A DNA stretch of 64,000 nt from Phaffia rhodozyma (lineage: Eukaryota; Basidiomycota; Tremellomycetes; Cystofilobasidiales; Mrakiaceae), in NCBI GenBank assembly GCA_014706385.1, contig JACGZH010000006.1, positions 1,426,001 to 1,490,000 on the forward strand, given 5' to 3'. A program made the position numbers and the translations under genes. The notes under the pieces are model-generated. The model was not told the DNA's origin, made no database searches, and saw only the letters and a program-made list of their open reading frames with translations. Shown piece by piece: positions 52,941 through 63,280 of the stretch (positions within the stretch are counted from its first letter, which is position 1; each line of letters opens with the position of its first letter).

Positions 52941-55744
52941 GGCAGTCGGTTGATAGATGTGTTGGTGCTGGGACAATCGTGGACGGCTGTGGTCGAGTGC
53001 GAACCAGTATAAACGCGTGTAAACAGAGTAGAGCCAAGGCAGGCGAGGTAGAAGAAAGTGGATCAATCGGTGAGTCCGTCGTCGTCGGTGCAAGATGAAC
53101 GACACCAGATGTGCCAGTCGGCCAAGGTCTATGTGGTCTGGACGGGAAGCAGACGAAAGCAGAAGTGGAAGCGGGAAGGATGAGTGTCGTTCAAGCGTGG
53201 TAAGGATGTTGAGCGGATAGAGAAATCAACCGCGTCATCTGCCGTCGCGTTCCGGAGAAGGCGACATGGCCAGCCTCTCTAGTTACGTGTCGGAGCGGGT
53301 CGATCGTTCGGTTGACGATGACTGCCCGTTAGGCCACCAGCTTTGATCACAGATCATCTCAACCATCACCATCACCATGGCCCTCAGGCCTTTCTCTCTG
53401 GGGCCTCCACTTCTTCACTCCTGTTTCTCCCTTCTTAACTTTTTATGAAGACCAGATCCGTGTATTTTGGCCTTGACTATAAATTAATTCGTGGTACCAA
53501 CGAACGAGAACCGTTATTAACCTTCTAAACTCGCCTGCTTGACATGTCTGTTATCAAAAACGCAATTCAACTTGAACATAGTTTTTTTTGTTCAATCTGC
53601 TCGCGCATATCCACCTCAACATAGTCGTTCTTATTTTCCGGACTGTCTCATACTTTCTTTCCAGGCACAAGAGATTGTAAGATGGGAATGCCGCGTGTGG
53701 ATGAGCAGGCCAGGAAAAAGTCTGATATACTAGTTGGATAATGTTGGTTGTTGCATCTAAACCATGTATATGTTGCACTTGAATCGCTTTCGAACAGCTC
53801 TTCGTCTCATTTCTTTCTTCTAACACGTCACCTCTTGCTTCATGCTTCAGGTTTTTTGCTCTCACCTCTCGCTCAATCTTGATTGATCGACTTGTTCATT
53901 CTGCTGATTATTGATCGATAGCTGCGTCATGAGGCAAGATATCCACATGTCATGACTAGTTGACTCATCAGATCGTTCGCTGATAGACCTGTCTTATAAT
54001 GGATTGACAAATACTACTAGCCGACACCAATGAATATAGTGCTTGCCTCGTTTGCACTTTCTGCATTCTCTCTTTGTCTTTTCTGAGCCATTGGTCACGA
54101 CCTCTCCATCGTGACTCAAACCTCGCAGGAGAAAGACAGGGAGGTAGAAGGATGTTGATAACTCAGGTTGAAAAGAAAAAAAAAAACAAGCTGTGGCGTA
54201 GGGTTTGGGCAAGAGAATGATCAAGGACATGTCTTTTCAGACTTGTAGTCGTCAACCAGAAGACAAATGTTCGCTTACATATGCTCGGTTTCTCCACTTT
54301 TTGTTGACAGGGGTTTATTTCGGGGGCGTGTCTATATTCTGTTAGGATACGTCTTGATTGTTGAATCAACACGTAGGACTAGCCGTCTGGATGAGTCAGA
54401 TATAGCTTTCTGGCACCTCAAGGCTTAGAATACTCTCATCACCAGGTCCTCGATTGACGGATATCACCTGTGGCAAGGCGTCTCCCATATCAGATTTTTC
54501 CTTTCTAGCCTCGCTGTTGTCTCTTCTGTTATTATCGCTGGTTAGGAAGTATCTGTCTTAACTTGTATGTCAGGTAGCTTCCAAACTGATCGATCAAACG
54601 ATGCAGCCCTATCATAATAATCGTGTCGCAGACTCTAATTAACTCAAAGATCGCTGAAATATATGTCAACAATGTGTTTGATGTGTTCGATTTGACTAAT
54701 GTCTTCGTATGTCATTCGATCTGAGGTGACTTATTTCGTTCAAGCCTCTCTATTCGTAATGGTGGCTCACTCGTTTTGAATAACTTCCAAAGCGACAACC
54801 AAGTTGTGGCACCAAGAAAACATCATCAAGTCGGATGTACCTATAATTATAGATACGGTCATGGCAAAATTTGCTTACATGCAAATCTCCTTTTGATCCT
54901 CCATCTCTCTTGACTTTTCTCGTCACTGCGTCGTTCGGTGTGTAAGGCCACAGAACACAGTCTTAGTCCAAACACATTGGCTATTGAGAGAAGTACTTTA
55001 TCTTTTGTATGAGCTTGCATGAATCTACCCACTGTTATAACAAAATGCACCCTAACCTGATACGAACCCAATACTTAGCTCCACTCTTCCACCAAACTAC
55101 TCCAAATGACGAAGAGACACTCTCTACAGAATTTCGATATCCGGCCTCTTTTCTTTCTTTCAATCTGAGCAACAAGTCAATGTCGTAGAAAGTGACGTTG
55201 CGAAATATTTCAATCAGATGTCAAATAATCGTCCCTTACAGTCCTGATTTTTCACAATTGGTTTTGAAGTCCTCATTGCTCATGTTCTCACATGAAACAA
55301 TCTTGAGACCAAGATATCTTGATGTGTCTCGATCAGGTTGGATCAAAATATGCTTGTCATTCTCTTTTTCAGAGATACTACCCCATGCTTCGGCTGTTCA
55401 TTCTTCTTCCTTCCCTCGGCATCCGCCGATACAATTCAATCACTGCGGATACGGTAGCTTACAATTTGCATTATCTTCTGATAAGCTCAAAGAAAAGGGT
55501 CCCACACTAATATCGGGCAATATATGACCTGATGATAGTCGAAATTTAACAAAGTAAGAAGGAAGATAAACATCTTGACATGAGGTTTTGATATCGCCTC
55601 ATGCTCATTTTAATCGTCCAATAAGTAAGGGTGGTTCACTAGTTTACAATACTAATATACATGTCAATCCATGGTGTCGAAAAAATGATTCTTAAGTCGG
55701 AGGGGAAAGACAAGAGTATACTAGCCAACGTGCGATTATAGAGA
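52941..55744. other. 2.8-kb region without recognised genes
   Basis: Begins with the SAP-gene promoter. The rest is AT-rich with short open frames (longest about 110 codons) that show no domains or conserved splice pattern. A CATCAC repeat lies near 53360-53380. No tRNA or rRNA was seen. It may be decayed transposon or spacer DNA. Confidence 0.45.
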
Positions 55745-56135
55745 TAGTTGATATTCAGTCAGTATCTTGGTAGACATCTTCTTCCATCGTAGCCGTTACT
55801 CTCGCTGTCCTCTCAGCTTCTCTCTTCTTATTTTTGTTGTTATCTTTCGTCTCATCTTGACAGTCGCATTCTGCCTTGTGTTCTTTGACATGTTTCTTAG
55901 CGCTCAACATTTTCTGCTCCTCTTGTTCTCTTTCCTCTCCTCAGCGTTCACAAATGCTGTTTGTTTGCTTGCTGTGGCTGGTCTACATTCGTTCGAATCC
56001 TCTTCTCGAATGACCTTCTGGAATTACCTTCTAGAATTGATCGTGTCGGAATTATTTCTTAGACTTGTCCTCTTTCACCTTCAACTCATTCTGTCTCAGT
56101 CGACATCTTAGCAGATATCTTCTTCCATCGTGGTG
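55745..56135 (+). mobile_element. Rearranged copia-type LTR pieces
   Basis: The left part (55745-55985) resembles the right half of the LTR at 62658-63032 (shared ATCTTCTTCCATCGT and CTCAGCTTCTCTCTTCTTAT). The right part (55985-56135) resembles that LTR's left half (shared TTTCTTAGACT and TTCTGTCTCAGTCGACATCTT). The order right half then left half indicates two truncated LTRs joined, or a tandem junction. Exact ends were not fixed. Confidence 0.6.
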
Positions 56136-56346
56136 TTATGGGCGCAGGCAAGGAGGCTGAGTAGGGGATGCACTCAGCGCGCTCAGGCTCTCGGAAGGGT
56201 AATGAGATATTGACAGGAGGTTAAGGGCGAGGATGATTGTCCGGAACTATGAGGAGTTAACGAGGTTCCAAGCTTGGGAGAGAAAGGGGGGATAGCTAAC
56301 GACTACATGGTATATATGTCATTCGAGATGTTAGACCAAGGAAACA

Positions 56347-56461
56347 CAAGCAAGAGCGAAGAGATACTAAGCAAGAGCGAAGAGATATCAAGGAAGAGTC
56401 AAGATATAACCAAGAGAGAGTTAAGATGTACCAAGAGCGAGTTAAGCAGTACCAAGAGGCT
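56347..56461 (+). repeat. 21-bp minisatellite, about 5.5 units
   Basis: Degenerate 21-bp units of the form AAGCAAGAGCGAAGAGATA follow each other. In one frame (56274-56468) they read as seven-residue repeats (SKSEEIL, SKSEEIS, RKSQDIT, KRELRCT, KSELSST). The frame is only 64 codons and has no homologue I know, so it is treated as a repeat. Confidence 0.7.
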
Positions 56462-56529
56462 GTTGTAAGAATCGGTCTACATTGTGCAAGGTCACCCTGC
56501 GCGGATCAAACCGGGTCAGATCATGACAC

Positions 56530-56899
56530 GTGGTTGTTTCTCTTATCGTCTCTTTTGTTTTTTTTTAGCTTCTTTCTTCTTATCCTTCTTCTCATCTAAG
56601 CACGTTGGGTTCTCTCACATATATCTGTGCTCGACACTTTCGTTTCCTTTCTTTTTCTTTTTCTTTTTCCCTTCCTCAGTATTCACAAAGACTGTTTGTG
56701 TGCTGAGGTTGGTCCATATCTATTTTTCTGTTTTCTTTCTCTCTTCTTTTGTATCGTGTTCATCGATAGCTTACTTGTGTTCTGGAGTTAGAATGTATTT
56801 GTTCTATCTTGCAGGTTTGTTATTTTATATCATGATAAGTATTCACAAAAGACTGTTTGTGTGCTGAGTTAGAATATATTTGTTCTATCCTGCAGAACA
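56530..56899 (+). mobile_element. Copia-type LTR fragment with internal duplication
   Basis: Matches the right part of the LTR at 62658-63032, including ATCCTTCTTCTCATCTAAGC and GACTGTTTGTGTGCTGA. The terminal block TTAGAATATATTTGTTCTAT occurs twice (near 56786 and 56869), and the piece ends GCAGAACA at 56899, the same end as the other LTR. Its left end is missing. Confidence 0.65.
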
Positions 56900-56927
56900 T
56901 GTTGAAACATGTGTTAAAAGTACAGCG

Positions 56928-57156
56928 TTCTACTACTACAGCACTCTACTACAGCACTCTACTACATTGTTCCCTATCTTTGTATATTATATACAATCCA
57001 ATCCTACTAACACTTCTGGTCATACCAACCTCTTTGATTGCTCAGCGTAGTTGGTTTGATTCTCTTTTGTGTCTTCTATTCTCCTTCCTTTTATGTCTTT
57101 TCATGGTCCATCTGACTCGGGCCAACTCAGTCCAGCTCGGGCCAACTCAGTCCCTC
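56928..57156 (+). repeat. Two short tandem repeats beside the chromovirus
   Basis: About three copies of CTCTACTACAGCA-like units occur at 56930-56968, and two copies of a 20-bp unit GCTCGGGCCAACTCAGTCC lie at 57116-57155. Confidence 0.7.
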
Positions 57157-57352
57157 TCTTTCTAGATTACTTGACTTATATGCCTCACTTTCTCTCGTCT
57201 ATATAAACCCTCTTTTCTCCATCTCTCATTCCTTTTCCCTCAGTCTTCACCAGATACGCAATCTGTGATACTGAGTGTTGTGTTTTGGTATCATTTCATA
57301 CAGATTGCTGTGGAGACTCTTAAAAGAACAAACTGTGAATCTCTTGAAAAAA

Positions 57353-57445
57353 AGAAGAATGCCAGCTGGCAGAGTGCGCTAGCTAAGGCTGAGGTACATA
57401 GATGACAAGCAGAAACCAATGCACCATATTCAAGTATTCTCAACA
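57353..57445 (+). repeat. Arm of a long inverted duplication (partner at 63809-63901)
   Basis: This stretch and the reverse complement of 63809-63901 are clearly related, sharing CAGAGTGCGCTAGCTAAGGC, AGGTACATA and AAGCAGAAAC. It runs up to the start of the Ty3 integrase fragment. It suggests two copies of one element in opposite orientation. Confidence 0.75.
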
Positions 57446-58662
57446 GTGATATCTGCCAGCGATCGAAGCCTCGCCGGCATCGGCCGTATGGTCTTCTGCA
57501 GTCACTGCCTGTTCCAGACCGACCTTGGTCTTTGATCTCACTTGACCACATCGTCGACTTGCCGCTGTCTAACGGCTTCGATGTCATCCTTGTTGTCGTG
57601 TGCAGACTGACCAAGATGGCACACCTTATTCATTGTATGACAACTGATACGGCAGTAGACCTTGCCGTGCTGTTTGAGAAAAACATCCACAGACTTCATG
57701 GCCTTCCGAAAGACATTGTTTCCGACCGAGGCACGTTGTTTACTTCCGCGTTCTGGCGTGCGGCGTGCTCACAGCTTGATATCAAACAGAACCTTTCCAC
57801 CTCGTTCCATCCACAGACGGATGGACAGACAGAACGGATCAACTCGGTCGTCGAACAGTACTTACGAGCGTACACTGACTATTTACAGATCGACTGGTCA
57901 CAACGATTATCGTTGGCCGAGTTCTCTTATAACAACACGATCTCCACCACAACTAACATGACCCCAATCTATGCTAACTATGGCTACCATCCCCGTTTCT
58001 CAGCCACCATCCGGGAGGGACCAAACCCAGCCGCCCAGGACCATGTGAAGCATGTGCAAAAGACGCTAGCGTTCTGTCGTTCGGGCATGTCGATCGCACA
58101 AGATCTCCAGGAAAAGTATGCGAACGAACATAGAACACCAGCACCTCCATTCAAGCCAGGCGAGCTAGTGCTTCTCAAGCGGGTGAATGTAAAAACTGAC
58201 CGTCCGAGTGACAAACTCGATTTCAAGCTACTTGGTCCTTTCAAGATCATTCGAGCCGTCGGCAATTCTGCATTTCGACTGGCTCTCCCATCGACCATGC
58301 ATATCCATCCGACGTTCCATGTATCCCTTCTCGAACGGTACTATCCCAATACACTGCCAGCAAGACAGATAGCCCCACCTCCAGACCCGATCGTCGCTGA
58401 TGATGGTGATAAGCTATGGCATGTCGAGAAAATACTGAAATCTCGCCTCTTCCGAAGACGGCTACAGTTTCTTATCCGATGGGAAGGATACGATGCGAGC
58501 GAAGATCAGTGGATCTCTCACCATGAACTGATGGATGATGACCCTACCGTCTTGGAATTCTATGCTAAGTATCCCACTTCTGCCATCAATGCTGCTAAAC
58601 GCGCTGCCGTCCAACAACACGCTTTCGGATTGCAGAATCAGATGCGTCGTTCGTCGTCGTGA
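57406..58662 (+). mobile_element. 5'-truncated Ty3/gypsy chromovirus: integrase plus chromodomain
   Basis: An open frame (no ATG at its real start) covers the end of the integrase zinc region (SDICQRSKPRRHRPYG), the catalytic core with the three acidic residues in LDHIVDL, VSDRGTLF and TERINSVVEQYL, and the GPY/F-type module (KLLGPFKIIRAVG). It ends with a C-terminal chromodomain (LWHVEKILKSRLFRRRLQF, then IRWEGYDASEDQWI). Gag, protease, reverse transcriptase and RNase H are absent, so the copy cannot move on its own. Chromodomains direct chromovirus insertion to heterochromatin, which fits a repeat-rich region. The frame is undamaged over about 400 codons, which points to fairly recent truncation. 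Confidence 0.9.
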
Positions 58663-58690
58663 TCTCTGTGCTCTCCGTTCTCTCCGCCTA

Positions 58691-59000
58691 GAAAGGGGGA
58701 TACTGTCAGGGATCAGACCGAGTAGTATATGCTTGTATGTATCTGCATACCATCTCAACAATACGTATTTGCTACCTTCTATATTTTCCACACTTCGATA
58801 CCTGCATGCATCCCTTCCGTTTTGCATCCCTTCTGGCTTGCATACATGCCGAGCGACAAAGAGATACAAGTACTTCGTCGCTTTCCCTTTCCCCATAGTT
58901 CTTTCCCTCTTTTCTCTTTTCTCTTTTCTCTCAAGTTTGGATTTTGTCATCTTCGTTCGAAGTATCTTCGTCCTATCTATCATTACACCTATGCCTATGA
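58691..59000 (+). mobile_element. Polypurine tract and 3' LTR start of the chromovirus
   Basis: Some 30 bp after the pol stop is the purine tract GAAAGGGGGA (58691-58700), the plus-strand primer of LTR elements, followed by TACTGTCAGGG. The LTR probably starts at TGTCAGGG (58704). Its right end cannot be set; it runs into the copia fragment at about 59000-59014. Confidence 0.7.
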
Positions 59001-59013
59001 CTTTGGCATCTTC

Positions 59014-61440
59014 CTAAATCCTCGAGAGCCTGAGCTTTCCACATACATCCTCATCTGAAAACTCTACAACCAACCAAGTCGCAACAATCGGTTGCCGGGC
59101 CCTTCCGCCCTCACACTGGAAGTCGTCTTCCCAGAACTTGACACTCGCTGACGAGATCACTTTCGCTTTTGCCTCGTCCCATACTTTCCATCCTTTCACT
59201 CCGTTTTCTTCGCCGTAGCCGACAAAGACTGCCTTCTTACCCTTTGGCGACAGTGCATGCTTTCTGTCTGCGTTCGGTATGTGATAGAAAGCAGTACAGC
59301 CGAACGCACGAAGCCGACTGACGTCTACTTTCTTGCCTGTCCAGCGCTCTTCAGGTATACCTTGTACTTTCTGCACCCAGGACTTGTTTCTGGTGAACAA
59401 AAACGCCTTGGCGGCCAGTCCCCAGAACTCCTTGGGCAGTCCGGCATCAGCAAGCATGGTGCGCGTTCCATCCTTGATGGTGCGCACAGCTCTTTCTGCC
59501 TCGCCGTTCTGCTCGGGAGTGTGCGGGTTGGTCGTCTGCCGTTCGATGTTCATCAGAGACAGGTACTCGGAGAATGCATTGCTCACGAACTCGCCTCCTC
59601 CGTCGCTTCTCATCGCCTTGATGGCGATGTCTTTTCGTCTGGACTCGTCAACAAAACGTTTCCAACAGGTCAGCGCATCCGACTTGAGCTTGAGCAAGAA
59701 AAGCCGGAAATACTTGGTGGCCGAGTCAACGATGACAAGACCGTAGGCATATCCGTCCGTTGTCTTTGGAAGGGGTCCAAACAGATCGACCGAGACCACC
59801 TTGCCTGAGGTTGTGTAAACCGTTCCTGTCGGCTTGAACGACGAGCGCTTGGCCTTTTCGATGCTGCATGCCTCACATCGGAAGTCCTTGCTGCCGGTCT
59901 GGATAGTGAGTCCGTCGACCGCCCTTTCTGTCTTTCTGATTGCGCCGATGTTGATGTGTCCCATCCGTCTGTGGGCCATCATCAGCTCGAGGGGGGATGT
60001 TTTCTGGGCTGCTGATGTTTTGTTTGCTGATGTTTTATTTGAGTTTGTTGTTGGTGTCTCCACTACCTCCGTCATTTCGTTTACTTCTTTGGTTGGTTTT
60101 GAGGGTTTTGTTGGTTTTGTTTGTGTTATTTGTGTAGCTTCCAGTACTTCTTCGACCTCCGGTGATCCTTCCCGCTCGAGCGCAACCGCATACATCTGGT
60201 GTTCCTTCGGCACGGTGAGTATGTTCCTTCCGTCTCGTCTGATGGTGCATGCGCCGTTCCCAAAGTCCGCTCTGTATCCCTCGTCGTCCAGCTGGGAGAC
60301 CGAAAGCAGGTTGCCTGCGATCTCGGGGACATGCAGGGAGTCCTTGATGATGATCGTTGCGCTTGCTGTCGTCAGCTTGACGTCTCCGCGTCCCGTCGAC
60401 CAGAGTGAGTTTCCGTCGCCGAGCAGAATCTCTTTCCGTTCCAGTCGATATGTGTCCGGACAAAACCAGTCCTTGCTGCTGAAGATCGACCGGGAGCAGC
60501 CAGAATCGATGTATGTTTCGTAGCTTTCTTTTGTACGATCGATGATCCTTGATGTCACTTGGAACGCACTTTCTTTCTCTTGCTGCACATAAACAGAAGG
60601 CTCATTCGATACAGCTACATGTTCTTGTGCTTCTTGGCCAGGGCGCCCACTCTGAGCACCGTCGTTCGCTCGATCTCTGTACGTCTCGTTCCGCCAGGGT
60701 CCGCCGTTGGTCCTTCGGTTTCTGCAGTCGATGGCAAGGTGTCCATACTGCTGGCAGTGGTAACATTGCCGGTGGTTGGAGACCTGTCGAGGGTATGTGT
60801 TCGGATGTGTGTTCGGGTATGTGTTCAAATATGTGTTCGGATAGTAAGCTCGCTCGATCCTCGGCTCCTCCTCCCTGACTCGGGCGACGAGCGCAACGGG
60901 TACTTGCTTCTCGATAGCATGGAGTTTCGTCATGAACGTCAGGCCAAACCGGACGTTGGGCAGCGTCAAGTCCCACGAGTCCATCAGAGCGACTCTTGCA
61001 TTCTCGTACGTTCCGTCCTTCAGTCCGTCTAGTATCGTCTGGATATGGTCGCCGTCGGAGATATCCTTTCCGAGCGTCCGCAAAGTCTTTCGGTGTGAGT
61101 CCAGCTCGTCTAGGTACTCGACTGCCTTTCCAGGCAGGCACTTTGTCTGCATATACTTTCTTTGCGCATGGGCCAGTTTCGCTTCGGTCGGCATGCCGTA
61201 TGCTTCGCTCAACGTGGTCATAAGAAGGATGGGATTGTCCCGTTGATCCCTACTGATCCCCTGGATGACGCCGAGGCTCAGTCTAGACAGAATGATCGAC
61301 AGCACTTTGTTCCGCGCTGCATCCCACGCTTGGTACGCGGCAAGATCGGTTGTATCAGGACAAGAAATGACAGGCTTTCCTTCGTCTGTAGTCTGGATAT
61401 AGCGGTGGAGGTTTTTATTGGATATAGCAGTCTAGACATC
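59014..61440 (-). mobile_element. Copia (Ty1/copia) gag-protease-integrase fragment, no reverse transcriptase
   Basis: An open frame from about 61431 to 59014 encodes a UBN2-type Gag (YMQTKCLPGKAVEYLDELDS), a zinc knuckle CYHCQQYGHLAIDC, a protease with YIDSGCSRSIF, and an integrase with HRRMGHINIGAI and CEACSIEKAKRSSF (HHCC), VDLFGPLPK, RSDGGGEFVS and TPEQNGEAERAVR (DDE). It then stops after the KFWEDDF linker; reverse transcriptase and RNase H are missing. A TAG at 61432-61434 interrupts the Gag N-terminus within MIDV/TAIS. A PNTYPNTHPNT run comes from a 12-bp tandem repeat near 60790-60845. The element is dead on its own. Confidence 0.9.
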
Positions 61441-61828
61441 AATCATCGAGTATTGCGCGTTGGTTGACTTTCTATCTCTTTGCTTTCTCCTTCAACATTT
61501 TATTTCATCTCTACATTATTTCTATTTTTCTACATCATCTTTATGTCACTTCTCTCTCGATTTATTTCCATTCTCGTTTATTTCCATCTTGCTTCTATAT
61601 CGTTTCCATCCAGGTGATCTCGTATATACAGTAGCTAGTTTGTTTTCTTTTCTTTCTTCTCCTTTCTGATTCTCTCAATGAACTTGCTCACTGTGTGTGT
61701 GTATTCTTGTTGAGAGAATCAAGGGATCAGAGGAATCAGTTTGAGGGAATCAGGTGTTTTAATACAATTAGAATCAGAATTAGGCAATCAGAAGATATAT
61801 AACAAAGAGCTCCCTAATTCATTAGTTC
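61441..61828. other. T-rich spacer between opposed copia fragments
   Basis: Contains T/C-rich sequence and several GGAATCAG-like short repeats (61700-61760). It may include LTR or leader sequence of the minus-strand copia fragment, but no termini were recognised. Confidence 0.35.
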
Positions 61829-62389
61829 ACACTCACCATCGGCCACAAGTCCTCCCCATCCGTCTCGCCAATCGAGCTCTACACCGACTCGGACTATGCT
61901 GAAGACAAGGAGTCAAGAAAGTCATTCATTGGGATCATGTTATATGTGTTTGGAGCTCTGGTCTACTGGAAAAGCAAGCGCATACCGTCCATCACCAAGT
62001 CGTCCTGGGAGTCGGAATACGTAGCTCTCTCGAACGGAGCCTCGCAGGTCGTCTGGGTCCGGTCGCTTCTCGACCAGCTCGGTTATTCTGTTCCGACCAT
62101 CGTCGCCAAGACTGGCAACCAAGGAGCCATAGCGAGTGTCAGAAGCGGTCAGCTACACAACAAGACGAAACACATCGATGTCCCGTACAAGTACGCGAGG
62201 GATATGTACAGACAAGGCATCCTTGACCTCGGATGGGTCAAGACAAAGGACATGCCGGCAGACTTACTCACCAAGCCACTCTCGAGAGAGACGTTCGAGT
62301 ATCTGAGAGACAAAGGCGGTCTTGGTGGTCGAGTGGGAGCTCGTGAGCTGACCCCAGAGGTGAAGCAAGAAGTAGAAGATGGTGGTTGA
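61829..62389 (+). mobile_element. Copia RNase H fragment, 5'-truncated
   Basis: A frame open from just after a TAG at about 61826 encodes the copia RNase H: TLTIGHKSSPS, IELYTDSDYAEDKESRKSF (first catalytic Asp), ALVYWKSKR, SSWESEYVALS (catalytic Glu), GNQGAIASV and KHIDVPYKYARD, then MPADLLTKPL near the polyprotein end. Its orientation is opposite to the neighbouring gag-integrase block, so the two are either different insertions or one element broken by inversion. Confidence 0.9.
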
Positions 62390-62657
62390 GTCGCGACTGT
62401 TTTTGGTATTCGACATGTTGACATCTCGGCCTTTCGACTTCTTGACGCTTCATCTTTGTTCGAATCTTCTTCATTTCAGTTTATCTCTTTTCATCCTGGT
62501 TGATCTCGTTTTATTTCATTTCAATTTGTTTCAATTTTTTATCTAATCATCTTCTTTCTTCATTCTTTATCTTATCCTCTTTTTACCTTTTCTTTCTTGT
62601 TTTTCCTTCATCATCTTATCTTCACATCGTTGTTTAAACAGCAACGATGAGTGGGAG
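62390..62657 (+). other. Copia 3' untranslated region and polypurine tract
   Basis: A T-rich stretch follows the RNase H stop; its last bases GAGTGGGAG (62649-62657) form the polypurine tract directly before the LTR. Confidence 0.6.
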
Positions 62658-63032
62658 TGTTGGAATTATTGTTGGAATTATCTGTTCGAATCCTTTTCTC
62701 GAACTATCTGTTCGAATTACCTTCTGGATTTCTTTATGTCAGAATCATTTCTTAGACTCGTTCTCTTCCACTTTCAACCCATTCTGTCTCAGTCGACATC
62801 TTGGCAGCTATCTTCTTCCATCGTGGCTGTTTCTCTTAGTGTCGTCTTAGCTTCTCTCTTCTTATCCTTCTTCTCATCTAAGCACATTGTGTTCTCTCAC
62901 ATATATGTGCGCTCGATACTTTCGTTTGTTTTCTTTTCTCTTTCTTTTTCTTTTTCTTTTTCCCTTCCTCAGTATTAACAAAAGACTGTTTGTGTGCTGA
63001 GTTAGAATATATTTGTTCTATCTTGCAGAACA
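62658..63032 (+). mobile_element. Complete copia 3' LTR, 375 bp
   Basis: Starts TGTTGGAATT immediately after the polypurine tract and ends TGCAGAACA, giving TGTT...AACA inverted ends. The end is confirmed by the other fragment that stops at the same GAACA (56899). The right half is T/C-rich with a TTTCTTTTTC repeat. It is the 3' LTR of the plus-strand RNase H fragment. Confidence 0.75.
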
Positions 63033-63119
63033 AAGCGTGAATCTCTTTGGAGTTATCTGATCTAGCGATTACACTAGAAACGTCGTAACCCAGCTGTTGG
63101 AGGATCGCTCTTATCCATA

Positions 63120-63279
63120 TTACCTGCGACGACCCATGGGACAGAGCTATGTACTCTAACTCCCATGAGGACTTTGTTTGGGTCATTCGTCCAGTGGAAG
63201 AGTACAAAGATATCTTCCATAACAAAGTCCTCATGGGGATCAGAGTACAAAGCTCTGTCCCAAGGGTCGTCGCAGGTAA
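63120..63279. repeat. 59-bp inverted repeat with 42-bp loop, made of copia RNase H sequence
   Basis: Left arm 63120-63178 and right arm 63221-63279 match as reverse complements at about 54 of 59 positions, separated by 42 bp. Each arm reads as the RNase H segment K-S-S-W-x-x-E-Y-x-A-L-S-x-G-S-S-Q-V on its own strand. Directly after the right arm, TGTTGGAATTACAC at 63281 looks like another LTR start. Confidence 0.85.
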
Positions 63280-63280
63280 T

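Noticed and set aside
55767..56111. Hydrophobic 114-codon frame that looks like a membrane protein
   Set aside because: It overlaps T/C-rich LTR sequence; poly-Phe/Leu/Ser is what such DNA encodes by chance.
59834..60523. 229-codon plus-strand open frame
   Set aside because: Antisense to the copia integrase-protease frame, with no domain of its own.
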